Shown in pieces: positions 43,336-49,484 of a stretch of 51,344 nt of DNA. Position 1 is the stretch's first letter; each line of letters opens with the position of its first letter. The stretch is from a virus: the IMG/VR virus record IMGVR_UViG_3300047471_000717, positions 1 through 51,344 of that record. One strand, 5' to 3'. The position numbers were made by a program, and so were the translations under genes. The notes beneath the pieces are model-generated. The model had not been told where the DNA came from. It was given only the letters and a program-made list of their open reading frames with translations, and did not search any database.

Positions 43336-44837
43336 TACACTGTCTCCAGTGCTTTGTCGAATGGATTGTATTCGGATTCGAAGCGGGGCTCTTGGATGCC
43401 TTCGCGGCCAGCCAGAGAATGGGGAATTACAGGGTAGGCGAATGTCAACATAAATGCATCAGCAATATCTGGGCTCGATAAACCCCTTTTCTTCATATCC
43501 TCTTTACGTTCTAACTGAATCTCGTTCCGGCCATTGAAGCCGTACTCGGGCCCGATCAATTCTTGTTTGAATTGCTGGTCGTTGGGAATGCAGCCTCCTG
43601 CCTTGAGCCATTCTTTGCCTGCGCCCCACATTTCGGCCCGCTTGTTGGCATAGATGGTGCCATCGCCTTCGGTTCGGAGTTGGTCTGATTTGCCGCCAAA
43701 CTGAATATCCCAGACCGGGCACTGCAGTTGTCTCAATCTGTCTACAACGCCGCCACCAACACCACCGCCGTCCACAAAGACCGCATCGGCTCTGTATTGC
43801 AAATACGCCTGACTGACTTTGCCCGCCAATGTCATTGTATCGACGCCCCGCAACACGATAGGAGAAATCGATCGGCCATCTCGACCTTTTCGGAAGTAGA
43901 TAACAGATGCGTCGTCACCAAACCGAGCGACATCAACCCCAATGATGAAGGGGTCATGAAGGTGTACATATAGTTCCCGTTGTGCAGCTTCGTCGACGAT
44001 GTTGGAGGGGATGAATTGGAGCGAACCTGCGCGAGGGAATACGCCTCGAACGCGAATTCGGACAAAATCGGAATCTTCTCCATAGTCTTTGATCCATCTG
44101 TCGATTTGGCCCTTGTTGGTGATTGAGACATCTCTGGAATCTACCTGGATGGATTGCCAGCGGTGGGCGAACTTCCCCCCAGGAAAACATTCCTTGAATC
44201 GTCCGGTATTTCGAGTTGGATTTCCACAGATGAGCCAAATAATCTGAGTATCCGAATCAGTAAGCGCACCTTCAGTTGTTTCGAAGATGATGTCTGGAAT
44301 CGCTGAGCCTTCGTCAAATACGACAATAATTCTCTTTCCTTTATTGTGCATTCCAGCGAAAGCTTCAGTGTTGCGTTCGGACCAGGGGACAATGTCAATT
44401 CGCCAGGTATCAGCATGGGCGGGATCTCGGGAACAGAGTTTGGTCGCAGTGACTTCGAATAGGGATTTGGCAATGAAAAGTCTGTGCCATTTATTCAACT
44501 CAACCCATGTTTTAGTTTTGAGCTGATTTTCGGTGTTTGCGGTTACAACCCCACGCGCGTCCTCGTAGGTTGAGATTCCCCAGAGGAGAATCCAGGCGAC
44601 AAATGCAGATTTGCCAATCCCGTGACCGGAAGCTACGGCAATTTGGATAGCCTGGGTTGGGCTCAGAAGCCCGTCCCGGATCTTTTTGAGTAATGATTCT
44701 TGCCATGGTTCGGGTCCCAGTTTGGTTTCAAGCTCAGTTGTGGGTTCGCCCCAGGGGAATGCCCAGAGCACAAATTTGTAGGGGTCCGCACTGAGCCGTG
44801 CGAGGTCCTCTATCAATGAGGCCTGTTCATCACTCAC
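43335..44837 (-). CDS. Terminase large subunit
   Basis: A 500-residue packaging motor. Walker A is VASGHGIGKS at residues 68-77, and Walker B is IIVVFDEGS with Asp175 and Glu176. CGNPTRNTGRF fits the coupling motif. The RNase-H-like nuclease domain shows GVDVARFGDDASV (Asp302, Asp308-309) and VFVDGGGVGGG (Asp356). These are complete, so ATPase and nuclease should both be active. It lies 40 bases downstream of the small subunit. Confidence 0.93.
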   Translation of the reverse strand: MSDEQASLIEDLARLSADPYKFVLWAFPWGEPTTELETKLGPEPWQESLLKKIRDGLLSPTQAIQIAVASGHGIGKSAFVAWILLWGISTYEDARGVVTANTENQLKTKTWVELNKWHRLFIAKSLFEVTATKLCSRDPAHADTWRIDIVPWSERNTEAFAGMHNKGKRIIVVFDEGSAIPDIIFETTEGALTDSDTQIIWLICGNPTRNTGRFKECFPGGKFAHRWQSIQVDSRDVSITNKGQIDRWIKDYGEDSDFVRIRVRGVFPRAGSLQFIPSNIVDEAAQRELYVHLHDPFIIGVDVARFGDDASVIYFRKGRDGRSISPIVLRGVDTMTLAGKVSQAYLQYRADAVFVDGGGVGGGVVDRLRQLQCPVWDIQFGGKSDQLRTEGDGTIYANKRAEMWGAGKEWLKAGGCIPNDQQFKQELIGPEYGFNGRNEIQLERKEDMKKRGLSSPDIADAFMLTFAYPVIPHSLAGREGIQEPRFESEYNPFDKALETV

Positions 44838-44877
44838 ATTGAACTGTCCAATGGACCGCCTGCTCTGAACACTAAAG

Positions 44878-45567
44878 TCATTCCTTTTCGAATAGGTTTT
44901 GGGTTGAGAGTTCTTTCATGAGTGTCTCGGGCGAGTTGTTGGGCCGCAGTTCGAGCATGGGACGAGTGTCGGGCTGCGGCCCATTCGAAGCAGAGGGGGA
45001 GGAGTCCGCTACTCCGATACCGGCTCGCCGCCGCGCAGATTCGAGCCGGGATGCAAAGTCAACGTTGACATTGACATTGACATTTCGGGACTGTGGACCG
45101 AACCCGGTCCTGTCAGCTGCCAGTGTCAATAGATCATTGAGTTCCCTGATTGTGAACTCTTCGGGATTCTCGGTGAGCCGTGCCTGGAGTTCCTCCGCCG
45201 ACAACATACTGAGCGCGGCCAGCCGCTCATGAACCGATGTGAACTGTTCTTCTACCTGGCCCTGATAATAGGAGACAAGGTTCTTAAAGGCAGGATCGTG
45301 TTGGATCGTAGAGATGTAGGACGGCGAATAACCCGTGATCGCCGAAACCTCAACCTGCTTACGTCCCTCAGCGAGAAGCCGTGCAAGCGCATGATGAGTA
45401 TTCCGGATCTTGAGAACTGGGTTTGATTCGGATTCGAGACCGCCTTCTGGGACATCCCACAGTGCTCCTACATCGGCCTCAGTGAGATCCCTGGTCTTGG
45501 TCGCGTTCAATACCATTTTCTTGCGGCCCCGTGCTGGGGGTGGCTTGAAGTCTATGCCTATATCCAT
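44878..45567 (-). CDS. Terminase small subunit
   Basis: A 229-residue protein upstream of the large subunit. ARLLAEGRKQVEVSAITGYSPSYISTIQHD is a helix-turn-helix typical of DNA-recognition subunits. The part after it (SYYQGQVEEQFTSVHERLAALS) is a helical oligomerisation region. The C-terminal 70 residues are Pro- and Ser-rich, ending ELRPNNSPETLMKELSTQ. It should bind the packaging site. The start overlaps the previous frame by ten bases. Confidence 0.82.
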   Translation of the reverse strand: MDIGIDFKPPPARGRKKMVLNATKTRDLTEADVGALWDVPEGGLESESNPVLKIRNTHHALARLLAEGRKQVEVSAITGYSPSYISTIQHDPAFKNLVSYYQGQVEEQFTSVHERLAALSMLSAEELQARLTENPEEFTIRELNDLLTLAADRTGFGPQSRNVNVNVNVDFASRLESARRRAGIGVADSSPSASNGPQPDTRPMLELRPNNSPETLMKELSTQNLFEKE

Positions 45568-45791
45568 TTTGGGGCCCCAGGCCTTCTTAGTGGTGAGTCT
45601 CGATGGCTTGCATCATGAGTTGTTCGAGCCCGTAGCCGAACGCGATCATCATCAACATAAACAGTGGAATAACTGCAATTCCCCAGATTATCAGTTCGAT
45701 CTTGCGCGGCTTGTGCGATGTCATTTGCTCTGCGCAGTTCGGCGAGGAGCCGTTCTTTGTATGTTCGCCTACTGAGCCATTCCCCAATCAT
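45558..45791 (-). CDS. Small late-operon frame coupled to the terminase, tentative
   Basis: A 77-residue frame starting MIGEWLSRRTYKERLLAELRRANDIAQAAQ. Its ATG overlaps the previous stop as ATGA, which favours a real start. The first 37 residues are a plausible charged helix, whereas the rest (VRLRARTTHDASHRDSPLRRP) looks like a shadow of another frame. A frameshift into the membrane-protein frame at 45587-45724 would give a charged helix followed by a membrane helix. Which product is made cannot be decided by reading. Confidence 0.42.
   Translation of the reverse strand: MIGEWLSRRTYKERLLAELRRANDIAQAAQDRTDNLGNCSYSTVYVDDDRVRLRARTTHDASHRDSPLRRPGAPKWI
45587..45724 (-). CDS. Small membrane protein nested in the late-operon leader genes
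   Basis: A 45-residue frame from the ATG at 45724: MTSHKPRKIELIIWGIAVIP then LFMLMMIAFGYGLEQLMM. It has one clear membrane helix with a basic N-terminal side. It lies inside the 45558-45791 frame in a different reading frame, and no strong ribosome site is seen. It may be a separate nested gene or the frameshifted end of that frame. Confidence 0.5.
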   Translation of the reverse strand: MTSHKPRKIELIIWGIAVIPLFMLMMIAFGYGLEQLMMQAIETHH

Positions 45792-45940
45792 TTGATTGTC
45801 TTTGCGAATTCGGCCGCATCCAGAGCTTCTTGGGCGCGTCTCTGCAGAAAGGCAATGGACTGCTCGGGCGTCTGATCGCCGACAAAACGCGCGCTGGCAA
45901 TCTCCTGTAGGCCCTGGCGTAGGATCTCTGATTCGGTCAT
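45788..45940 (-). CDS. Small helical late protein
   Basis: A 50-residue protein beginning MTESEILRQGLQEIASARFV and ending AQEALDAAEFAKTIK. It starts at 45940 with an ATGA overlap with the preceding gene's stop and ends with another ATGA overlap into 45791. The coupled junctions and the regular helical composition support it as real. It may be a small regulatory or structural protein. Confidence 0.65.
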   Translation of the reverse strand: MTESEILRQGLQEIASARFVGDQTPEQSIAFLQRRAQEALDAAEFAKTIK

Positions 45941-46131
45941 TTGTCCTGTATCACTTCGCCCTTGAGCCTATTAACCAATGTATTGGCGCGATGAACCAAA
46001 TACTTCAGATTAGTCAGATGCTTAGTTGCCTCGCTCTGTAGAAACAATACCTCTTCAAGCAAACATTCCGCATTGTGCAGTGCCTTGCGCCGATTCCGCG
46101 CGCTGGCCTCATGGCGAACTGGCTCCTTCAC
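45937..46131 (-). CDS. First gene of the leftward late operon
   Basis: A 64-residue protein from a GTG at 46131: MKEPVRHEASARNRRKALHN, then a long helix (ECLLEEVLFLQSEATKHLTNLKYLVHRANTLVNRLK). Charged and helical throughout, it resembles a small coiled-coil protein. The start lies 36 bases after the -10 of the leftward promoter at 46168-46196. It ends in an ATGA overlap with 45940. The function is unknown. Confidence 0.65.
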   Translation of the reverse strand: MKEPVRHEASARNRRKALHNAECLLEEVLFLQSEATKHLTNLKYLVHRANTLVNRLKGEVIQDK

Positions 46132-46153
46132 TTGGCCCCGTACACATTCTCTG

Positions 46154-46171
46154 GCTTCGCAACCGCGAAGC
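46154..46171 (-). promoter_or_regulatory. Hairpin/operator overlapping the late promoter -10
   Basis: GCTTCGC (46154-46160) and GCGAAGC (46165-46171) form a perfect seven-base inverted repeat with a four-base loop. It overlaps the -10 and the predicted transcription start of the leftward promoter. It could be a repressor site or a 5' mRNA hairpin. Confidence 0.55.
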
Positions 46172-46196
46172 TACAAAGGCAATTCGAGAAAGTCAA
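46168..46196 (-). promoter_or_regulatory. Predicted leftward (late) sigma70-type promoter
   Basis: Reading leftward, TTGACT (46196-46191) is followed after exactly 17 bases by TAGCTT (46173-46168). The same arrangement, with TTGACA and TAGGTT, occurs at 51215-51243. It lies just upstream of the first minus-strand gene at 46131 and would drive the whole 37-kb late block. Confidence 0.6.
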
Positions 46197-46200
46197 CATC

Positions 46201-46227
46201 TAGTATCACACATTGCCCACGATACTA
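46201..46227. promoter_or_regulatory. Inverted repeat beside the late promoter
   Basis: TAGTATC (46201-46207) and GATACTA (46221-46227) are perfect seven-base arms around 13 bases. The element lies just upstream of the leftward -35, a normal place for a regulator site. No cognate regulator could be identified. Confidence 0.5.
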
Positions 46228-46237
46228 ATGAAACGCC

Positions 46238-46252
46238 CATACGTATGATGTT
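46238..46252. repeat. 15-base direct repeat, copy 1 of 2
   Basis: CATACGTATGATGTT occurs here and again at 51202-51216, exactly. Its first ten bases (CATACGTATG) are a perfect palindrome. The second copy overlaps the -35 of the rightward promoter there, which suggests a shared control site. A low-confidence plus-strand frame (46245-46439, two Cys in HGCEVCDHYP) starts within it; no ribosome site is seen for that frame. Confidence 0.6.
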
Positions 46253-46423
46253 TGGTTACACAAAATTGAGGTTGGGTGTGGGCGCCATCGACGGCCACCC
46301 CATTGGGGGGCCTACCCCCAGGTCGACCATTGTCAAATGGATGGTTCGCGTTCATGCGATGGTATCCTGGTGCGCGGCGCCGCATGGGTGTGAGGTCTGC
46401 GATCATTATCCGTATGAAATAAT
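46253..46423. other. Gene-poor divergent region rich in short palindromes
   Basis: No convincing gene is seen. Palindromic items include TGGGGG/CCCCCA (46304-46320), GGTCGACC (46321-46328), CATGCG/CGCATG (46353-46386) and GCGGCGCCGC (46374-46383). It sits between the leftward and rightward promoters, so it may hold operators or an origin. Confidence 0.45.
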
Positions 46424-46447
46424 AATCACGGAAATGTGATTGGACAT
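46424..46447. promoter_or_regulatory. Operator-like repeat, copy 1 of 2
   Basis: AATCAC (46424-46429), six bases, then GTGATT (46436-46441), followed by GGACAT. The same layout with GATCAC occurs at 48455-48478. Over the 23 bases from ATCAC to GGACAT the two copies differ only in the two bases after ATCAC. The arms are complementary, so a dimeric regulator site is likely. It overlaps the -35 of the promoter at 46441. Confidence 0.6.
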
Positions 46448-46469
46448 ATGTAGGGGGCAGGTGTATGTT
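46441..46469 (+). promoter_or_regulatory. Predicted rightward promoter
   Basis: TGGACA (46441-46446), 17 bases, then TATGTT (46464-46469). The -35 overlaps the operator-like repeat. The predicted start, about 46476, lies just before the ribosome site of the small gene at 46498. Confidence 0.5.
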
Positions 46470-46497
46470 GCATATGTTAAAACAATGGAGAAATCAA

Positions 46498-46608
46498 ATG
46501 AGCTGGCTTTTTGGATTTGAAGTTGCCGCAATGTCGGGCGTGATTTTGTGGCTATCGATTGGTTTGGTTTGCTCCAAATTCGCGGATAGGTTGGATTTGG
46601 AGGAATAA
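46498..46608 (+). CDS. Tiny single-helix membrane protein
   Basis: A 36-residue protein: MSWLFGFEVAAMSGVILWLS, then IGLVCSKFADRLDLEE. One membrane helix spans about residues 8-25 and a short charged end follows. GGAG lies seven bases before the ATG. It has its own promoter upstream and a terminator 22 bases downstream, so it is a separate one-gene unit. A host-membrane function such as exclusion of other phages is possible but not shown. Confidence 0.65.
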   Translation: MSWLFGFEVAAMSGVILWLSIGLVCSKFADRLDLEE

Positions 46609-46630
46609 TCAGCTTTTGGTCGAACAATTT

Positions 46631-46668
46631 GACCCAGCACATGCAAAAGTGTTGGGTCATTTTCGTTT
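46631..46668 (+). terminator. Rho-independent terminator
   Basis: GACCCAGCAC (46631-46640) pairs with GTGTTGGGTC (46649-46658) through ten pairs including one G-U, with an eight-base loop. ATTTTCGTTT follows. It lies 22 bases after the tiny gene at 46498-46608 and should end that transcript. Confidence 0.75.
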
Positions 46669-46692
46669 GTATGTAAAAACGTTTTCGAGTAT

Positions 46693-46812
46693 GTTGAATC
46701 CTCTTCAGTAAAATCCGCCTCTCTTAAGAGTTTTTTTTTTTTTTTTTTTTTTTTCAGTAGAAATAGTGGAGGCTGCAACCTGGAGTTAGTGAACGCGTAA
46801 AGAGGATTCAAC
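46693..46812. repeat. 13-base inverted repeat around a palindrome and a run of 24 T
   Basis: GTTGAATCCTCTT (46693-46705) and AAGAGGATTCAAC (46800-46812) are perfect inverted copies 94 bases apart. Inside lie CTCTTAAGAG (46721-46730), itself a palindrome, and 24 consecutive T (46731-46754). No gene is seen in 46609-46924 on either strand. No target duplication flanks the repeat. A further small hairpin (TGTTGC/GCAACA, 46836-46855) lies before the next gene. Confidence 0.7.
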
Positions 46813-46924
46813 CAACAGGTGGACGTTGTATTAGGTGTTGCATTACAGGGCAACATGTGTCATGCTTTGCAGCTGGATGCTAAGCACATTTGCTCAATGC
46901 ACCACAACCCCAGGAGGCAATGCC

Positions 46925-47530
46925 ATGGGCGCGCGCAATCCTAACAATAATCCAACGGATCGAATCCTGCGATTGCTTGAAGAAATGGATGAACTCTCGG
47001 CTGCATACAATAGCCTATACAAACGCGCCGTTGAATCGAATATCTCATTTACAGGAGTAATGCCTAGACCGAATCTCTTGGAGTTTCATCTAGAGATGCA
47101 ACGCCAGGGCAACACATATCTTCGCACGCGCCCCAATGTCATCGCAGCGCGCGAGCGTATGCGGCATATGCGATTTAGAGATGCAATGTTTGATGAACAG
47201 GGCGAACCTAGGGTTCGTGAACGGCACCGTCAACCAATCCCACGTAAGCGCGACAATCCAGTAATGGTTGATAGTCCTGATTCGAAATATAATATGCCAT
47301 ATCATATTGATGAAGAGCTGGCAAAACAGCTCGAAGAGGATAACAAAATGATCGCGGAACAGAATCTCGCGAGGCAGAATAACATTGATAGCATTCGCGC
47401 GGGCAAAGGGCCGAATCCAGTTCATACGAATCCGGTTATAATGCCTGAGCATATCGTTGCGGGGAACAATTATGTAGCGCCGAAAGATTTATTTTCAAAA
47501 AACAAACCAGATGCACCACAGGAGGATTGA
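46925..47530 (+). CDS. Early protein, paralogue of the 48160 product at its N-terminus
   Basis: A 201-residue protein starting MGARNPNNNPTDRILRLLEE. AGGAGG lies seven bases before the ATG at 46925, which sets the start; an upstream in-frame ATG at 46835 lacks a site. The N-terminal pattern NNPT-x-RI-x-RL-x-x-EM-x-EL also starts the protein at 48160. The middle is Arg-rich (RERHRQPIPRKRD) and the C-terminus is Asn- and Pro-rich. No known family is recognised. Confidence 0.72.
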   Translation: MGARNPNNNPTDRILRLLEEMDELSAAYNSLYKRAVESNISFTGVMPRPNLLEFHLEMQRQGNTYLRTRPNVIAARERMRHMRFRDAMFDEQGEPRVRERHRQPIPRKRDNPVMVDSPDSKYNMPYHIDEELAKQLEEDNKMIAEQNLARQNNIDSIRAGKGPNPVHTNPVIMPEHIVAGNNYVAPKDLFSKNKPDAPQED

Positions 47531-47588
47531 CAGCCCCATTTTATTAGTGTACCAACATAATGCACGGCCAAACCAAATGGAGACTAAC

Positions 47589-47930
47589 ATGCAAACCAAA
47601 ACTAAGCGCCCCGAGATGATGCTCTGGCTCTCAGACGCACGCGGGCAATACATTCCACGCGATTTTGCCAACTCATTCGCAGATCGGGCAAAGGCCGTTC
47701 CCGATATCGATCCCATCGATTGGGAAATACTCGAAACTGGCCCCGATCATGAATGGTATTGGGATGCATGGGAAACTGTTTGCAATACAGCCGCAGTGAT
47801 TGATGAGAATGGAACGCGTTATTTCATCTATCAAGACGGCGATTGCTGGCTCGTTCCAGAGGGTATGGAATGGTCGGACCGGGAAGATGGCTTTGTTTGG
47901 CCAGACGAAGAGTCGGACGAAGAGGATTGA
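47589..47930 (+). CDS. Very acidic early protein, possible DNA mimic
   Basis: A 113-residue protein from the ATG at 47589, with GGAG six bases upstream. By hand count about 29 Asp/Glu stand against about 9 Lys/Arg, and the C-terminus is almost wholly acidic (DEESDEED). Trp is frequent (EWYWDAWE, DCWLVPEGMEW). The pattern LWLSDARGQYIPRDFA resembles short proteins of phages and rhizobial genomes of unknown role. Its charge and early position suggest, without proof, a DNA-mimic anti-restriction protein. A strong hairpin follows. Confidence 0.72.
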   Translation: MQTKTKRPEMMLWLSDARGQYIPRDFANSFADRAKAVPDIDPIDWEILETGPDHEWYWDAWETVCNTAAVIDENGTRYFIYQDGDCWLVPEGMEWSDREDGFVWPDEESDEED

Positions 47931-47947
47931 GGCTATATTGATAGGTC

Positions 47948-47975
47948 GAAGCACACATTTCAAAGTGTGTGCTTC
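47948..47975 (+). terminator. Strong hairpin after the acidic-protein gene
   Basis: GAAGCACACA (47948-47957) pairs perfectly with TGTGTGCTTC (47966-47975), loop of eight bases, 17 bases after the stop codon. No T run follows (TGTGTCAATT), so it may be a weak terminator or a processing site. Confidence 0.5.
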
Positions 47976-48020
47976 TGTGTCAATTGCCAACAAGATTCGT
48001 CGAGCGTATGGGCTGATCAT

Positions 48021-48182
48021 ATGGATAGGGAAAAGGCAATCCAGAGGCTTCACGAAGCATGGGCAATTCAATGCCTCTTGTGTCCGGATATGGAACGGGC
48101 AATGCCATTAGAATTGTATGTGCAACAGAATTTGGAAAAACTCATGAAAGGGAATGAAAATGCCAAGGGCAGTCGAGAATAA
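48021..48182 (+). CDS. Small helical early protein
   Basis: Encodes 53 residues from the ATG at 48021 (MDREKAIQRLHEAWAIQCLL). An in-frame start at 47967 would add a Cys-rich prefix (CFCVNCQ) but lies inside the upstream hairpin. No strong ribosome site is seen for either. The sequence is helical with two Cys (CLLCPD). The next gene starts inside its 3' end. Confidence 0.5.
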   Translation: MDREKAIQRLHEAWAIQCLLCPDMERAMPLELYVQQNLEKLMKGNENAKGSRE

Positions 48183-48456
48183 TCCAACAGAGCGCATTCA
48201 GAGGCTCATGATTGAGATGGGCGAGCTGGTGGCAATTGTGCAAACCCAAGCGCCAGCACTATTGCCAAGGCTTCCCAATTATGAGTCCGAGCGGGTCCGG
48301 CAAACCCTCACCTATCGGAGGAATGTGAACCGAACTCGGCCAGCTGGCACGGCCACAGACCAAATCATGCGAGAGTGCCTGGAACAAATCGGGGCCAGTT
48401 ATGGGCCAGCCCCAGGCTCGAATCTGTTTGAAAAAATCAAGCCCCCCAACGGCTGA
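48160..48456 (+). CDS. Small early protein related to the 46925 product
   Basis: About 98 residues from the ATG at 48160 (an ATG at 48154 is also in frame). The start MPRAVENNPTERIQRLMIEM matches the N-terminal pattern of the 46925 protein. Then follow PRLPNYESERVRQTLTYRRNVNRTRP and a C-terminus ending KPPNG. The basic middle could bind nucleic acid. The family is unknown. It precedes the palindrome-rich gap at 48457. Confidence 0.68.
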   Translation: MPRAVENNPTERIQRLMIEMGELVAIVQTQAPALLPRLPNYESERVRQTLTYRRNVNRTRPAGTATDQIMRECLEQIGASYGPAPGSNLFEKIKPPNG

Positions 48457-48563
48457 TCACACAAATGTGATTGGACATTGGGGTAATATTACCCCAATCT
48501 TGGACCCTATCCAAAACCTGGCGAACGCAGTTCGCACTCGTGTCAGGCGATCTCGATGATCGC
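48455..48563 (+). other. Palindrome cluster: operator copy 2 and four further hairpins
   Basis: This gap holds, in order: GATCAC-N6-GTGATT (48455-48472, operator copy 2, followed by GGACAT), a 22-base perfect palindrome centred on TAATATTA (48477-48498), TTGGA/TCCAA (48500-48514), GCGAAC-GCA-GTTCGC (48521-48535) and GCGATC-TCGAT-GATCGC (48547-48563). Apart from the first bases, which overlap the preceding stop, no gene is present. The -35-like TGGACA (48472-48477) has no good -10 at 17 bases. Confidence 0.7.
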
Positions 48564-48583
48564 GCAGAAAATGGAGAACTTCT

Positions 48584-48796
48584 GTGACTAGAACAATCAA
48601 TGATCTTCAATGGGATATCGAGTCCCCATCATTCTATAAGCTGGCCAATTGTGATATCCGATTGGTATTTGATGGCGCTCGATGGTGGCTTTACTCGCGC
48701 AAGCGAACGGGCGGGTCAATGCATTTCGAATCAAGGGCCAAGGCCATTGAATGGCTGGGCCAGGAAATCCAAACCAAAGCATCAATCGGGTCCTGA
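48584..48796 (+). CDS. Small early protein
   Basis: A 70-residue protein from a GTG at 48584, with GGAG seven bases upstream. The sequence TRTINDLQWDIESPSFYKLA, then RLVFDGARWWLYSRKRTGGSMHFESRAKAIEWLGQEI, looks like a small beta-beta-alpha domain with a C-terminal helix. It lies between the palindrome cluster and another structured element. The function is unknown. Confidence 0.7.
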   Translation: MTRTINDLQWDIESPSFYKLANCDIRLVFDGARWWLYSRKRTGGSMHFESRAKAIEWLGQEIQTKASIGS

Positions 48797-48811
48797 CGCA
48801 TGATGCTTGGA

Positions 48812-48875
48812 CCCCGTGCGAGCAATGGCCACAGGCGCAACTAGATCGATGCCTAATGGCCAGGATCGCACGGGG
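48812..48875 (+). other. Long structured element of 64 bases
   Basis: CCCCGTGCGA (48812-48821) pairs with TCGCACGGGG (48866-48875). Inside, two TGGCCA sites can pair with each other and AGGC (48833-48836) pairs with GCCT (48851-48854), about 20 pairs in all. It fills the gap between 48796 and the HIRAN gene. ATTTCTCATT follows, only weakly U-rich. It may be a terminator or a small structured RNA. Confidence 0.6.
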
Positions 48876-48906
48876 CATTTCTCATTAGTAAATGGAGGAT
48901 GCGAAC

Positions 48907-49281
48907 ATGACAACATTAGCAATAGTCGGCGCGCGTTTCAGACCCCCCGCACAGGCAGTTTTGGAAAATCTCTCATCTGGCACAAAACTCCTATTGAAGC
49001 GCCAGCCAGACAACCCATACGATTCGAACGCGGTTCAAGTCATGTTGCCCTTGGACGAAAACCATGGCGACACAGTATCGGGCCTCCTACTAGCCTCTGA
49101 TATTCCATTCGAAGAGCCCCTCCATTTAGGGTTCATTCCAAGAGATGATGCAGCAACTATAGCCCCAATCATGGATCAGCAATATTTGAACGGTGACGGA
49201 GATGGTGTGAGTGAGTGGCCAGGAACTCTAACATTCCTGTTGTCTGGCCAGCCCGCAATATCATTCATCAAACCAGAGTAG
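48907..49281 (+). CDS. HIRAN-domain protein
   Basis: A 124-residue protein; the ATG at 48907 has GGAGG eight bases upstream. The conserved HIRAN features are visible: IVGARFRPPAQAVL at the start, KLLLKRQPDNPYDSNAVQVM in the middle, and LGFIPRDDAATIAP. HIRAN domains bind DNA ends or damaged DNA and occur fused to helicases and nucleases; stand-alone phage copies are known but poorly studied. Its place in the early block suggests a role in repair or protection of DNA. Confidence 0.75.
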   Translation: MTTLAIVGARFRPPAQAVLENLSSGTKLLLKRQPDNPYDSNAVQVMLPLDENHGDTVSGLLLASDIPFEEPLHLGFIPRDDAATIAPIMDQQYLNGDGDGVSEWPGTLTFLLSGQPAISFIKPE

Positions 49282-49286
49282 AACCA

Positions 49287-49484
49287 ATGCTCGATGAATC
49301 AACCGTGTTTCGCCAACTCAATGATTCCCTTGATATGGCCGCATCATCGGCCCGGCAATTGGTCCTATTGCGCGATGATATTCGTTGGGACACCATCGCG
49401 AATCTTTTGATTGAAATGAAAAGCAAGACTTTTGAATTGCGTTTGAGATCATTGCAGCCCCAAGACCGGGAGATCAAGAAATGA
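49287..49484 (+). CDS. Small helical early protein
   Basis: A 65-residue protein starting MLDESTVFRQLNDSLDMAAS. Two helices appear to form a hairpin (RQLVLLRDDIRWDTIANLLIEM, then KTFELRLRSLQ). The start is six bases after the HIRAN stop. Its stop overlaps the next gene as ATGA. No function is recognised. Confidence 0.65.
   Translation: MLDESTVFRQLNDSLDMAASSARQLVLLRDDIRWDTIANLLIEMKSKTFELRLRSLQPQDREIKK

Noticed and set aside
46245-46439. Plus-strand frame ending with a Cys-x2-Cys motif (HGCEVCDHYP)
   Set aside because: No ribosome site, lies among palindromes between divergent promoters; kept only as a remark.
46693-46812. Possible tRNA (the bases resemble a T-arm, GGTTGAATCC)
   Set aside because: No acceptor stem, anticodon arm or CCA end can be built, and the T-loop lacks a base.
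46494-46856. 120-codon minus-strand frame with a poly-Lys stretch
   Set aside because: The lysines come only from the A side of the T run; the frame crosses a terminator and inverted repeat.
48477-48498. The 22-base palindrome as a Rho-independent terminator
   Set aside because: No T run follows on either strand, and its central TAATATTA gives only a tiny loop; operator or origin role is more likely.
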